From positions 143,437 through 207,436 of the forward strand of contig DAHC01000003.1 of NCBI GenBank assembly GCA_002498375.1: a stretch of 64,000 nt of DNA, given 5' to 3'. Source of the DNA: Methanocorpusculum sp. UBA424. GTDB taxonomy: Archaea; Halobacteriota; Methanomicrobia; Methanomicrobiales; Methanocorpusculaceae. Within the stretch, counting starts at the first letter, position 1. The number at the start of each line of letters is the position of its first letter. The notes beneath the pieces were generated by a model. The model worked only from the letters and a program-made list of their open reading frames with translations, had not been told where the DNA came from and made no database searches. Position numbers and translations under genes: made by a program. This document shows positions 43,240-52,945 of this stretch, piece by piece.

Positions 43240-45183
43240 TCACTCACCTCCGCGGACCGCGGTAATTTTACCCGCTTCCATCTCGATGATCCGGTCCGCA
43301 TACCGACCCGCAAGCACAGGGTCATGCGTCACCATAAGGATCGTCTTACCCTCGTTTCGCATCCCGGTCAGAACACGCATGATCTCATACGACTCCTTCG
43401 GATCGAGACCCGTCGTCGGCTCATCCATGATAACGATCTCCTGGCCGGTCGCAAGAACGCAGGCAAGAGCAAGCTTCTGCCGCTCGCCCCGGCTTAAATG
43501 CCGGGGATTCATCTTCGCTTTGCCGGCAAGGCCCACGGCAGCAAGAGAAGCCGCCGGCGAAGCATCGGACCTGCCGATGTTCTTCAGACCGAACTGGATC
43601 TCCTTCTCGCAGGTGTTTTCAAACAGCATCGTGTCCGGATTCTGGAACACCAGACCGACATGCTTCGCGATCTCCGGAATCGACCGACAGGCGATGTCCT
43701 CGCCCTTCAGCAGGACCGAACCCGCATCAGGACGGAGAAGACCGTTCAGATGTTTGACGAGTGTCGTCTTGCCCGATCCGTTCTCACCAAGGATCGCCGC
43801 GATCTCTCCCTTGTAAAAGGAGACCGAGACATCATCCAACGCAAGGACCTCCGGGAATTTGTGCGTGATATGCGCTGCCTCCAGCACGACTTCGCGGGTC
43901 GGGGCGGTCTTTTCAAGTGCCGGGTAGTTGGTGTCCTCGGGTTTTGGAACGCCGTCGTACACGATTCTTCCCTCGTTCATCGTGATCATCCGGGTGGCAT
44001 AGCCGATCGTCTCATCGATCATGTGCTCGATCAAAACGATCGAATGACCCTTGGCCGTCATGCCCTTTAACAGGTTGTACACCTGGCGTCTGGCGTTTTT
44101 ATCCAGCTCGGAGGTCGCCTCGTCCAGAACCAGGAGAGGGGTCTCGCGGGAAAGGGCCGCGGCCATCGCGACACGCTGCTTCTGACCCCCGGAGAGATTG
44201 TGCGGGGCACGGTCCGTTAAGTGACCCGTGCAGGTGATCTTGTAGATCTCGTCGAGTTTTTTTCTGACATCGGCCTCGGGCAGATCGCGGGTCTCCAGAC
44301 CGGTAAGGATCTCCTCCTCGACCGTGGTGAAGATCAGCTGGGCATCGGCATCGTCAAAAACCATCCCGACCTTTTCCGAAAGCTCGGTCACGTCTTTGTA
44401 TTCATCGGCGTATTTTCCGTAAAGAGAGACGTTTCCTACAACCGTCCCGCCGTATGCATGAACAAGAACGCCGGAGATCGCACGGGCAAGCGTGGTTTTT
44501 CCGGCTCCGGAAGGTCCGTTGACCACAACGAACTCGCCCGGGTTTATTTTGAGCGAAACGTTATCGAGAGCAGGCGTCTCTGCCGCCTGATAGGTAAATG
44601 TAAGCTTATTCAGCGAGACCGAATCGCTCGGCGCTGCGTCCGTGTGGGCGGTTTTGATGACGGTCTTCGTTTTCTGCATGACCGAGGTCGCCGGCATCGC
44701 GATGATCTGGGCGATGATGACGTTCACCAGCATGGCGCTCAAAACGATCGGGATCAGGGCGATCGCGAACGCAACGACGGTCGCGACGGTCGTTTCGGTC
44801 GTGAAGAACATTACGAAGCAGGTGACGATGATGAAGGTAAAACCGCTCGCAGGGGTGGCGATCGCGGTTGAAATTGCCGGGGCAAGGCGGGTATGATCTT
44901 TGACGAGTTTATACACCGCTAAACAGACCACGGCGCCGATCGGCTCCGAGATCAGGTTTCCCAAGGGAAAGATCGAGTGCGAAAAGACCGCACAGATGAT
45001 TCCGGCTACAACGCCTATCCCGAGAGCTTCTTTGAACTTCGGGACGACGAGGATGATCGCAAGGCAGTAGAAGGCGATCGTCAGATTCGCGACGATGGCC
45101 CCCGGTACGAATAAGGAAATGTACCGGGCAATTGCTCCGGCGGCAAGTAAAATGCCGACGAGTGCTATATCACGTGATTTCAT
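43240..45183 (-). CDS. Fused ECF transporter: S component plus two ATPase domains
   Basis: The 647-residue polypeptide joins an N-terminal integral membrane part (about 1-170, six helices, typical S-component start ALVGILLAAGAIARYISLFV) with two ABC ATPase domains. Domain 1 has Walker A GPSGAGKTT (about 223-231), LSGGQKQR and LDEATSELD. Domain 2 has Walker A GENGSGKTT, LSRGERQK and MDEPTTGLDP. S, A and A' are usually separate proteins. The S part determines the substrate, which I cannot name. Confidence 0.88.
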   Translation of the reverse strand: MKSRDIALVGILLAAGAIARYISLFVPGAIVANLTIAFYCLAIILVVPKFKEALGIGVVAGIICAVFSHSIFPLGNLISEPIGAVVCLAVYKLVKDHTRLAPAISTAIATPASGFTFIIVTCFVMFFTTETTVATVVAFAIALIPIVLSAMLVNVIIAQIIAMPATSVMQKTKTVIKTAHTDAAPSDSVSLNKLTFTYQAAETPALDNVSLKINPGEFVVVNGPSGAGKTTLARAISGVLVHAYGGTVVGNVSLYGKYADEYKDVTELSEKVGMVFDDADAQLIFTTVEEEILTGLETRDLPEADVRKKLDEIYKITCTGHLTDRAPHNLSGGQKQRVAMAAALSRETPLLVLDEATSELDKNARRQVYNLLKGMTAKGHSIVLIEHMIDETIGYATRMITMNEGRIVYDGVPKPEDTNYPALEKTAPTREVVLEAAHITHKFPEVLALDDVSVSFYKGEIAAILGENGSGKTTLVKHLNGLLRPDAGSVLLKGEDIACRSIPEIAKHVGLVFQNPDTMLFENTCEKEIQFGLKNIGRSDASPAASLAAVGLAGKAKMNPRHLSRGERQKLALACVLATGQEIVIMDEPTTGLDPKESYEIMRVLTGMRNEGKTILMVTHDPVLAGRYADRIIEMEAGKITAVRGGE

Positions 45184-45202
45184 GATGCGTTATTTGATTT
45201 TT

Positions 45203-46696
45203 TTATGAGTATTGTTCGCGAAGTTCCCGTCTGAGAAGCTTCCAGCCGTTTACCCGGGGGAGTGCATCCACCGTGATGATTTTGCGGGGAACTTTGTATC
45301 CCGCAAGACGCTCTTTCGCATATGCCCTGAGAGCGTCTTCCTTAGATGAGCTGTCCCAGCCCTTCCGCCAAACGACGGCGGCGACCGGCATCTCTCCCCG
45401 ATGTTCGTCCGGGATTCCAAAGACCGCGATCTCGGCGACGCCTTCGTGACCGATGAGGGCCTCTTCGACCTCGGTCGGGTAGATCTTCCAGCCTGACATG
45501 ACGATCATGTCCTTTTTCCGGTCGGTGATGAAAAGCCGGAGATCTTTGTCGAGATAGCCCACATCTCCGGTGAGGAACCAGCCGTCTTCCAGGAACGAGG
45601 CGGCGGTCTCTTTGGGCATGTTCCAGTATCCTTTGGCGACCGCGGGCCCCCGCAGGGCGATCTCGCCCGGCGTATCGATCGGCATCTCGATCGACGGATC
45701 GGTTTCGTCAACGATCTTGACTTCCGAGAAGCAGACGGGATGTCCCACGCTCTGGAACCTGTCTGCCGAGGCATAATCCTCGGGACGGATCACCGTTCCC
45801 GTGCCGATGACGACGGTCTCTGAAAGACCGTAGGCATTGATGACCGGGATGTTGTACCGATAATGGAACTTTTTCCAGATATCGTGGTGGAGAGGGCCGC
45901 CGCCGGAGATGATCTCTCTGACGGTCGAAAGGCTCTCCTCCGGTCCCGCAGGGGCTTCCGTGAGTGAATGGATCACCGGCGGCATGCCCGCGAGAACGGT
46001 GACTTTGTGCTCTTTGCAGAGATCGAGGTATTTTTGATACTCATACCTCTCCATCATAACATAGAGAGCTCCCGCCCGCATCGCGGCGATGCCCCAGGCG
46101 AGGCCGACATGCCCCATCGGGTAGATGCCGAGATAGACGTCGTTTTGTTTGTAGGTCAGCACATCGCACATGTTGTGGATCGCGGCGAGCCAGTTTCCAT
46201 GGGTGAGCATCGCTCCTTTGGGTTTGCCGGTCGTTCCGGAGGTATACTGGAGCTGGCAGAGATCGTCGTGCTCGGTGTGTGCCGGCAAAAGACGGGGTTC
46301 GCCGCGCAGAGATTCGATGTCTCCCGGCACATAGGTCTTGACCGGAAGATTCCGGGAGGCAGACACGCCGTCGGGATCGGTGATGAAGATCTTCGCCCCG
46401 GAGTTTTCCACCATATAGGCAAGTTCGCTTGGCGTATAGACGCGGTTTGTGGGAACGGCCACACAGCCGATCCTCCAGACGGCGAAGTAGGAAACGAGGT
46501 ATTCGGGGCTGCTGTTCATATAGAGAATGATACGGTCGCCTTTCACGGCACCAAGCGAGAGGAGGTCGCGGGCGAGCGCGGAACTTATCGAGAGAATTTC
46601 AGCGGAGGTGTATGACGTGTTTCTTTCCGGACAGAAAAAAACCGGTTTTGCCAGACGGCAGGAGTTTGCATCGAGAAAGCTGGTTATATTCAACAT
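45203..46696 (-). CDS. Acyl-adenylate-forming ligase (AMP-dependent synthetase, ANL family)
   Basis: The 497-residue protein has motif YTSGTTGKPKGAMLTHGN (about 152-169), NAYGLSETVVIG, and the Asp of FLTGDVGYLDKD, so a carboxylic acid is activated with ATP and probably joined to CoA. The usual C-terminal G-K motif with the catalytic Lys appears as NGWKLLRREL, with a Trp inserted between Gly and Lys. It is 19 nt upstream of the ECF fusion gene in the same direction. Activation of the imported compound is a reasonable guess. Confidence 0.85.
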   Translation of the reverse strand: MLNITSFLDANSCRLAKPVFFCPERNTSYTSAEILSISSALARDLLSLGAVKGDRIILYMNSSPEYLVSYFAVWRIGCVAVPTNRVYTPSELAYMVENSGAKIFITDPDGVSASRNLPVKTYVPGDIESLRGEPRLLPAHTEHDDLCQLQYTSGTTGKPKGAMLTHGNWLAAIHNMCDVLTYKQNDVYLGIYPMGHVGLAWGIAAMRAGALYVMMERYEYQKYLDLCKEHKVTVLAGMPPVIHSLTEAPAGPEESLSTVREIISGGGPLHHDIWKKFHYRYNIPVINAYGLSETVVIGTGTVIRPEDYASADRFQSVGHPVCFSEVKIVDETDPSIEMPIDTPGEIALRGPAVAKGYWNMPKETAASFLEDGWFLTGDVGYLDKDLRLFITDRKKDMIVMSGWKIYPTEVEEALIGHEGVAEIAVFGIPDEHRGEMPVAAVVWRKGWDSSSKEDALRAYAKERLAGYKVPRKIITVDALPRVNGWKLLRRELREQYS

Positions 46697-46840
46697 CGAT
46701 TATCACAACAATATACTTTGATGTATAATTGTGTGCATCATAGATATAAATATCCTCCCAATTGATCGGGAGGATCATGCCTTCGTAAGATAAGGCAAGA
46801 AAACATCTATCTGAATGTACGTAAATATATTGACTCATTT

Positions 46841-47521
46841 ATGGCAGAAATACCAGGAGGAATACCTGCACCTCTGCAGTGTTCCAGCGTAATCGCCCCT
46901 CAGATCGATGAGGCGCGGGCGCGGGAACTTGCCCGGGAGTGGCTGGAGTCGGACACCAAGCCGTTCATCCCCGAAGACAAGATCAGGTTCGGGAAAGCGG
47001 TGATGCTCTATTACCCCTTCTGGAAATACACGAGGGAAGACGGGTGCTTGGATGTGACGGTCTACCGGCCGGCCTGCGGGACGCTTCTTTCGGGTCTGCA
47101 GAATATACAAAGAGAAGATAACGAGATCGTGCCGATCCCAAAGGATGCCAATATTCTCCCTGCAACCGTTCAATCCTCTGTATATTACCCCGAGCTCCAT
47201 GGAATTGCCCGTGCTGAGGATCTGATCGGGATCCCGCTTTGGCTGATCAGCTACAAAGTAAAAAAATCCATTTACATGATCGAGGTGGATGCGGCATCCG
47301 GAAAAATCTACGATGAGTGGCATCCGATCAAAGAGCCGGTCAACTGGAGAAAGACCGCACTGATCGCCTGCATCCCGTTAATGATCCTCTCGCTTATCGC
47401 CGTCTACTTCAGTCCCTGGCTGTTTCTTCTGGTTGCCGGACTGCTGATCTTCTTCCTGTATCAAAGCGAGATGCTCGGTGTGATCAACCTCAAACGCAAG
47501 GAGGGAAAAGATGGGGCTTGA
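46841..47521 (+). CDS. Unknown 'PFW' membrane protein, short paralogue
   Basis: The 226-residue protein has YYPFWKYT (about 57-64), then IPLWLISYKVKKSIYMIEVD (about 129-148) with a VDAASGKIYDE turn like PepSY-type segments. Two membrane helices follow (about 168-185 and 186-204), then a basic tail. It overlaps the next gene by 11 nt. The same order of elements is found in that neighbour, so they are paralogous halves of one system. The function is not known. Confidence 0.65.
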   Translation: MAEIPGGIPAPLQCSSVIAPQIDEARARELAREWLESDTKPFIPEDKIRFGKAVMLYYPFWKYTREDGCLDVTVYRPACGTLLSGLQNIQREDNEIVPIPKDANILPATVQSSVYYPELHGIARAEDLIGIPLWLISYKVKKSIYMIEVDAASGKIYDEWHPIKEPVNWRKTALIACIPLMILSLIAVYFSPWLFLLVAGLLIFFLYQSEMLGVINLKRKEGKDGA

Positions 47522-49010
47522 ACGCTCAGTCGAAGATCAGGTCGCCGAGTTCTATTACAAAGCGAAGATCACCAGAGGCGTCGCCGACCGGACGTTTAGG
47601 ACCTGGTTTTCAAAAGGGATCAAGGCGCCCGACCTCGGAAAGTGCGCCGAAGTCAGCGAAATGTACCTTCTCTATCTGCCGTTCTGGAGGTTCGTTGCCC
47701 AGGGAAAAGCCGTCGCATGCGGCTACTCGGAATATACCGAGCAAACCGGCAACGTGATCAGAAATATCTTCGAGGAGCTGATCGACGACGAGTTCATCTG
47801 GACGGAGTGCGCCTGTGATACCGGCAAATACGGTATCGAGAAACTCTGGCTTGACCCCGGAGGAGAGGCCCCGTACGTAAGAGGATCGGTCGTTTCGATG
47901 GAGCCGGGAGGATCGGCGATCGAGGCGAGCAAACGGGGAAGAGAAGCGGTCCACGAAATGATCAAGACCGCCGTCGAAAAACGGATCGATACGATCACGC
48001 TGAAAAAGTCGTTTCTGATCCCGAAGGTCTTCGAACTGGTGTATGCTCCGGTCTGGATCGCGCATTACTCCTACAAAGGGGGTCACTATACGGCGATCGT
48101 GGATGCCGTGCGCGGAGAGGTTCTGGGCGGGACAAGCCCGATCAATCTGACCGCACGTACCAGGATGATGATCCTCTCTCTTGCGGCGGGAGGGATCATG
48201 ATCGGTTCCTCGATCGCGATGCTCATCCATGCGGGACCGTATCATCTGGTCGAGATGTTTCAGATCATTCTGCTTCTTCTGGGTATCGCCCTGTGTATGG
48301 CGGGATATCCGGCGTTCAAAGAAGGGAAGACCTTCGTCGCCACAGGGACGATGCAGCACATCTCGACACTTCGTCCTGCGGTCAGGATCCCAAAACAGCT
48401 GACCGATCAGGAGATCCTGAACCATGAATCGACCGTGCTTCAGTGTCCGCTCTGCGGAGAGGAGGTAAAACAGCCGTGGGGCGAGGTGGTGATCCCGTGC
48501 AAGGGGTGCGGCCATCTTCTGGATATCACCGCCGACACCGTAAAAATCGTGCCGTATGATCTGGCAAAACCCGATCTTCTGGCGATGGTGGCGATGAAAG
48601 GAGTGGAACCAGAATATATTCCGTTCTGGCGCTTCGATGTGAACTTGGAGGTGACCGACCGGCTCGCCGGCGGGGATACATCGACAGGACTGCCAAACAT
48701 TGCCGGAAAACGCAGCTATTATATTTGTGCAGCCGATATCCCCCGCTATCTTGCTGAACCCTGGGAGATCGATCTGACGATCAGAAATCCCGAGATCGTT
48801 GAGGTGATTGACGGCCGGGATGGGGAATATCGGCCCATTTTCATCAATCAGAGTACGGCACGCGAGCTGACGGAGTTTCTCTATCTCAGATACGAGACGG
48901 AAAAGCCGGGGATCCTGCAGGTTCTCAGATACAACTTCACGGTGGAGAACTCGCGGATCGTGTATATACCCTATTATAAAGAACAGGCATCCTACATTCC
49001 GGGTATCTAA
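47511..49010 (+). CDS. Unknown 'PFW' membrane protein with zinc finger, long paralogue
   Basis: The 499-residue protein shows YLPFWRF (about 55-61), APVWIAHYSYKGGHYTAIVD (about 181-200) and VDAVRGEVLGG, then two membrane helices (about 222-268). A C-terminal part adds a four-Cys zinc ribbon (CPLCGEEV and CKGCGHLL), a second PFW copy, PEYIPFWRFDVNLEV, and IVYIPYYKE at the end. The repeated aromatic strand motif suggests three or more related domains. It is translationally coupled to the gene before and followed 10 nt later by recQ. Confidence 0.7.
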   Translation: MGLERSVEDQVAEFYYKAKITRGVADRTFRTWFSKGIKAPDLGKCAEVSEMYLLYLPFWRFVAQGKAVACGYSEYTEQTGNVIRNIFEELIDDEFIWTECACDTGKYGIEKLWLDPGGEAPYVRGSVVSMEPGGSAIEASKRGREAVHEMIKTAVEKRIDTITLKKSFLIPKVFELVYAPVWIAHYSYKGGHYTAIVDAVRGEVLGGTSPINLTARTRMMILSLAAGGIMIGSSIAMLIHAGPYHLVEMFQIILLLLGIALCMAGYPAFKEGKTFVATGTMQHISTLRPAVRIPKQLTDQEILNHESTVLQCPLCGEEVKQPWGEVVIPCKGCGHLLDITADTVKIVPYDLAKPDLLAMVAMKGVEPEYIPFWRFDVNLEVTDRLAGGDTSTGLPNIAGKRSYYICAADIPRYLAEPWEIDLTIRNPEIVEVIDGRDGEYRPIFINQSTARELTEFLYLRYETEKPGILQVLRYNFTVENSRIVYIPYYKEQASYIPGI

Positions 49011-49019
49011 ACAAGTTCC

Positions 49020-50501
49020 ATGACGAAAGCGATACAGCAGACACTTGAAAGGTTCTTCCATCATCAGACGTTTCGTCCCAACCAGCAGGAGATCATCGAG
49101 ACGATCGTCAGCGGGAGGGATGTACTCGCGGTGATGGCGACCGGCGGGGGAAAATCCCTTTGTTATCAGCTTCCGGCCCTGATGCTTGACGGGATGACGA
49201 TCGTTATCTCTCCCCTGATCGCGCTGATGAAGGACCAGGTAGACTCACTTTCGAATCAGGGGGTGACGGTCGAGACATTAAACAGTCTCCAGACCTATGA
49301 CGAACGGCAGAGGATCGAGCAGGATATGCGTGACGGAAAAGTCAGGATCCTCTACGTCTCGCCGGAACGGGCTGTAACTCCGGCATTTTTCGCGACGCTT
49401 GCCGGCTGTAAGGTCGCGCTTTTTGCCGTAGACGAGGCGCACTGTATCTCGATGTGGGGTCATCAGTTCCGGCCCGAGTACCGGGAGATCAAATATCTGC
49501 GGGACAAGTTCCCGGGCGTTCCGATCGCCGCTTTTACGGCGACGGCTACCCGGCGGGTCCGTGAGGATATCGCAAACGAGCTGCGGCTGAAAGATCCGGC
49601 TGAGTTTATCGGCAGTTTCGACCGGAGAAATCTCCGGTACTCGGCTTTTGCCGAGCCGAACGCCCAGGTCAGGATGCAGAAAATTATCAGTTACGTCACC
49701 GCCCACAAGGATGATCCGGGGATCATCTACTGTTTTTCGCGGGCGAGCACCGAGGAACTGGCGGAGCGTCTCAGAAAGGTCCATATCCTGGCAAATCCGT
49801 ATCATGCCGGCCTGCCGACCCCGGAACGGAGCAGGGTCCAGGAAGGATTTCTGAACAACTCGATCAAAGTGATCTGCGCAACGGTGGCGTTCGGCATGGG
49901 GATCGACAAACCCGACGTCAGGTATGTGATCCATGCCCACATGCCTAAAGACATCGAATCCTATTATCAGGAAACGGGACGGGCCGGCAGAGACGGCAAA
50001 CCCGGGGAATGTCTGCTGTTTTATTCAGGCGGCGACCGGCGAAAGATCGAAAATATGCTTGAACGGGAGTTCACCGATAAGAAAAAGTCCGAGATCGCCC
50101 GGGAAAAACTGGATCAGATGTATGCCTACTGTACGGCGGGATCGTGCCGAAGACAGCTGCTTCTTTCTTACTTCGACGAGGAGATCAAACCCTGCGGGAA
50201 CTGTGATATCTGCGGGGACCGGCAGATAACGCAGGTCAGACCGGCGGGAAATCTCTCGAAGATCATTCTGTCAGGGGTGCAGGATGTCGACGGAGTGCTG
50301 ACGAAGCCTGAGTTCATCTCGTTCCTTCTCGGTCTCGAACGGGCAAAGACGGTTAAACTTCAGCTGAACACGCACCCTTTCTTCGGCGCGGCGAAAGGAA
50401 GGGAGAGAGAGGAAATTGAAAAAGAAGTCAGCAGTCTTCTGAGGGCGGGCAGGCTCCGCCTCGAAGGAAAAACCGTCAGAAAACTGTGTTCTGGAAATTG
50501 A
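49020..50501 (+). CDS. recQ: RecQ-family ATP-dependent DNA helicase
   Basis: The 493-residue superfamily 2 helicase has FRPNQQEII (Q-like motif 0), Walker A MATGGGKSLCYQLP, the DEAH box AVDEAHCISMWGH and motif VI QETGRAGRDGKPGEC. The RecQ zinc domain is present (CRRQLLLSYFDEE..CGNCDICG). A classical HRDC domain is absent; the last ~110 residues look like a short winged helix. It unwinds DNA in repair and recombination. It is close behind the two PFW genes, possibly in one transcript. Confidence 0.93.
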   Translation: MTKAIQQTLERFFHHQTFRPNQQEIIETIVSGRDVLAVMATGGGKSLCYQLPALMLDGMTIVISPLIALMKDQVDSLSNQGVTVETLNSLQTYDERQRIEQDMRDGKVRILYVSPERAVTPAFFATLAGCKVALFAVDEAHCISMWGHQFRPEYREIKYLRDKFPGVPIAAFTATATRRVREDIANELRLKDPAEFIGSFDRRNLRYSAFAEPNAQVRMQKIISYVTAHKDDPGIIYCFSRASTEELAERLRKVHILANPYHAGLPTPERSRVQEGFLNNSIKVICATVAFGMGIDKPDVRYVIHAHMPKDIESYYQETGRAGRDGKPGECLLFYSGGDRRKIENMLEREFTDKKKSEIAREKLDQMYAYCTAGSCRRQLLLSYFDEEIKPCGNCDICGDRQITQVRPAGNLSKIILSGVQDVDGVLTKPEFISFLLGLERAKTVKLQLNTHPFFGAAKGREREEIEKEVSSLLRAGRLRLEGKTVRKLCSGN

Positions 50502-50502
50502 T

Positions 50503-51507
50503 TCAGATAAGCAGCCGCCGAAACTCCGCACCGGTCGTCTCGATATCGCTTTTTTTCACCCGTTCAACAAGACCTGCATATGTTTTACTCCCCAAACGCT
50601 TCTCAGCCATCCATTCTTTCGCAAACTCCCCGCTCTGGATCTCATTTAAGATCTCTGTCATCTGTTTTCTTGAATCATCCCCGATTACCCGGGCACCCCG
50701 GGTGATCCCTCCGTAGCCTGCGGTTTTTGAAACGAAGTCGTGCATCTTCGAAAATCCGCCTTCGTAGATGAGATCGACAACCAGCTTCACTTCGTGGGCG
50801 CACTCGGAAAAAGCGAGTTCCGGAGGATAGCCGGCATCCACGAGGGTGTCATACGCCGCAGAAATCAATGCCGGAAGACCGCCGCAGATGACGGCCTGTT
50901 CTCCAAAGAGATCCGTCTCCGTTTCATCTCTGAAGGTGGAGGCAAGGACCGCCGAACGGGAAGACCCGATACCTGCCGCAAACCCGAGGGCCAGATTTAA
51001 TGCGCGCCCCGTATGATCCTGATGAACGGCAACGAGAGAGGGAACACCCGATCCGTTCTCATAGAGTTTTCGAACCATCGGGCCGACCCCTTTTGGGGCA
51101 ACCAGAACGACGTCCGTGAATTTCGGCGGAACGATGAAACCGTAATGAATATTGAAACCGTGGGCAAAGACCAGACACTGGCCTTCTTTGAGAAACGGAG
51201 CGATATCTTTTGTATATATATCCGCAGCGGATTCGTCCGGGAAAAAAACGGCAAGAATATCGGAGCGCATGACCGCATCCCGCACGGACATGACGGAAAA
51301 TCCATCGGAAACGGCTAAATCGAAGCTTTTTCCCGGACGGTTCCCGATGATGACATTGACGCCGCTGTCCCGAAGATTTCTTGCCTGGGCGCGGCCCTGC
51401 GAACCGTAACCAAGGATCGCGACGCATTTTTCAGCAATAATACCGATATCTTTATCAGTCACGGGATATTTCTGCATCATATCTGTAGGAGTAAATAGAG
51501 TCCGCAT
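50503..51507 (-). CDS. ilvC: Ketol-acid reductoisomerase
   Basis: IlvC converts acetolactate or acetohydroxybutyrate to the dihydroxy acids on the way to valine, isoleucine and leucine. From the ATG at 51507 it has 334 residues, the class I length. The Rossmann motif AILGYGSQGRAQARNL (about 30-45), the VLVAPKGVGPMVR segment and the magnesium site DLFGEQAVICGG (about 200-211) are clear. It converges with recQ, the stops being almost adjacent, and is divergent from mptA. Confidence 0.92.
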   Translation of the reverse strand: MRTLFTPTDMMQKYPVTDKDIGIIAEKCVAILGYGSQGRAQARNLRDSGVNVIIGNRPGKSFDLAVSDGFSVMSVRDAVMRSDILAVFFPDESAADIYTKDIAPFLKEGQCLVFAHGFNIHYGFIVPPKFTDVVLVAPKGVGPMVRKLYENGSGVPSLVAVHQDHTGRALNLALGFAAGIGSSRSAVLASTFRDETETDLFGEQAVICGGLPALISAAYDTLVDAGYPPELAFSECAHEVKLVVDLIYEGGFSKMHDFVSKTAGYGGITRGARVIGDDSRKQMTEILNEIQSGEFAKEWMAEKRLGSKTYAGLVERVKKSDIETTGAEFRRLLI

Positions 51508-51609
51508 ACGTATAAAATTATATACCCTCATCCCCATACACATAGTTACACGTTGACTTGCCTTTAAAACCAGAAACGGCAAAGTAACGAAAACAGGACA
51601 CGATATATA

Positions 51610-52545
51610 ATGTCATTACCAGATGTGCAGTCCACCGCCCCGGATGTGAGAATCAGCCTGACGCGTGTTGGTGTGAAAAATGTCAGAAAACTAGTCGAGG
51701 TCGGCAGACCCGGGAAGACCCGGCCGGCGATCTTTATTTCAGAGTTTGACGTATTCGTTGATCTTCCAAGCAGTCTGAAAGGGGCAAACCTTTCCAGAAA
51801 CTTTGAAGTGATCGATGAGGTGCTCCAGCAGGCAACGAGCGGTGATGTCAAAGGTATTGAGGATGTGTGCGGGATCGTTTCGCGAAAACTTCTCGACCAT
51901 CATGAATATGCTGACCGCACGGAAGTTTTTATGAGAAGTTTCTACATGATGAACCGGGAGACGCCCGTCTCGAAGACATCATGTCAGGAAGTTATCAGTG
52001 TCTACGCACATGCGGTAGCCCAGAGAACGAACGGCAAACCGATGGTCAGAAAAAGCGTCGGCGCCGAAGTTACCGGTATCACTGCATGTCCGTGCGCCCA
52101 GAACATCATGAAGGATCATGCGATGCATGTGATGGAGCAGCTCGAGATCCCCGAGGATAAGATCTCGGCATTCTTCAACGAGATCCCGATGGCAAGCCAC
52201 AACCAGCGCGGACGCGGCTTCCTGTGTGTAGAAACAGACGGCGACATTATCGTCCCTCTTGAAAAGATCGTTACGGTCCTCAAGGAGTCGATGAGCGCAA
52301 AGATCTACGAACTCCTGAAGCGCGGCGATGAAAGCTATGTCGTGATGGCAGCCCACAAGAACGCCAGATTCGTCGAAGACTGCGTTCGGGAGATGGCAAG
52401 AAGAGTAGTATCCACGTTCGGCGACCTCCCGGGGGACACGCACATCACGATCCGGCAGACCAATGAGGAAAGCATCCACCAGCATGATGCCTACGCCGAG
52501 AGAAAGGCAACCCTTGCCGAGCTTCGCGAAGAGCTCAGCATATAA
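51610..52545 (+). CDS. mptA: GTP cyclohydrolase MptA (GTP cyclohydrolase IV)
   Basis: MptA opens the imidazole ring of GTP, giving 7,8-dihydroneopterin 2',3'-cyclic phosphate, the first step of methanopterin synthesis. The 311 residues match archaeal MptA/FolE2. The metal-site region TGITACPCAQNIMKDH (about 156-171) and ASHNQRGRG (about 196-204) are the strongest signs. The presence of methanopterin chemistry fits a methanogen. It is divergent from ilvC over a ~100-nt promoter region. Confidence 0.93.
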   Translation: MSLPDVQSTAPDVRISLTRVGVKNVRKLVEVGRPGKTRPAIFISEFDVFVDLPSSLKGANLSRNFEVIDEVLQQATSGDVKGIEDVCGIVSRKLLDHHEYADRTEVFMRSFYMMNRETPVSKTSCQEVISVYAHAVAQRTNGKPMVRKSVGAEVTGITACPCAQNIMKDHAMHVMEQLEIPEDKISAFFNEIPMASHNQRGRGFLCVETDGDIIVPLEKIVTVLKESMSAKIYELLKRGDESYVVMAAHKNARFVEDCVREMARRVVSTFGDLPGDTHITIRQTNEESIHQHDAYAERKATLAELREELSI

Positions 52546-52945
52546 TCACCAATTACTTTTTTCGATTATTGTATGAAGAAACGCCACTCACCTCCAAACA
52601 TATGTAGGAAAAATAGAGTCGCTTTTTCATATTGATTACTCTCACAGAGAGCGCATGCTCACTAAGAGAGGAATAAACCGCATTTCAGCCGATTTGACCC
52701 ATCAGTATTAATTTTTTTTAATTAAGTACAATTTAATACCAATATTATTAATATTCAGACTATTTTTCAAAACACCCGGAAAAATAAGCCTTTCGATTTC
52801 CGATAAAATAGGGAATCATTAATTAGCCTCGCACGAAAGATAAAGATTAGCGTACTTCTGTACGTGTCATTAATCCAAAAGGACAATGGTAATATTCCTG
52901 TATAGCTGTTTGAAAACCTAAATAATTTAGGATGAGGCGAAAACA
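52546..52945 (+). promoter_or_regulatory. frh promoter region and structured leader
   Basis: The 400-nt gap is AT-rich. TATA-like boxes lie at about 52720-52756 (AATTTAATACC, ATTATTAATATTC), which would give a leader of roughly 150-190 nt. It contains the hairpin CGTAC-TTCT-GTACG (52851-52864) and the palindrome CCTAAAT-A-ATTTAGG (52917-52931). The latter ends 3 nt before the GAGG ribosome site at 52934-52937 of the TTG start. No small gene is evident. Confidence 0.5.

Noticed and set aside
47610..49064. 484-codon frame opposite the long PFW gene
   Set aside because: Antisense shadow; His/Arg/Asp-rich, no recognisable domain, and the sense strand has clear motifs.
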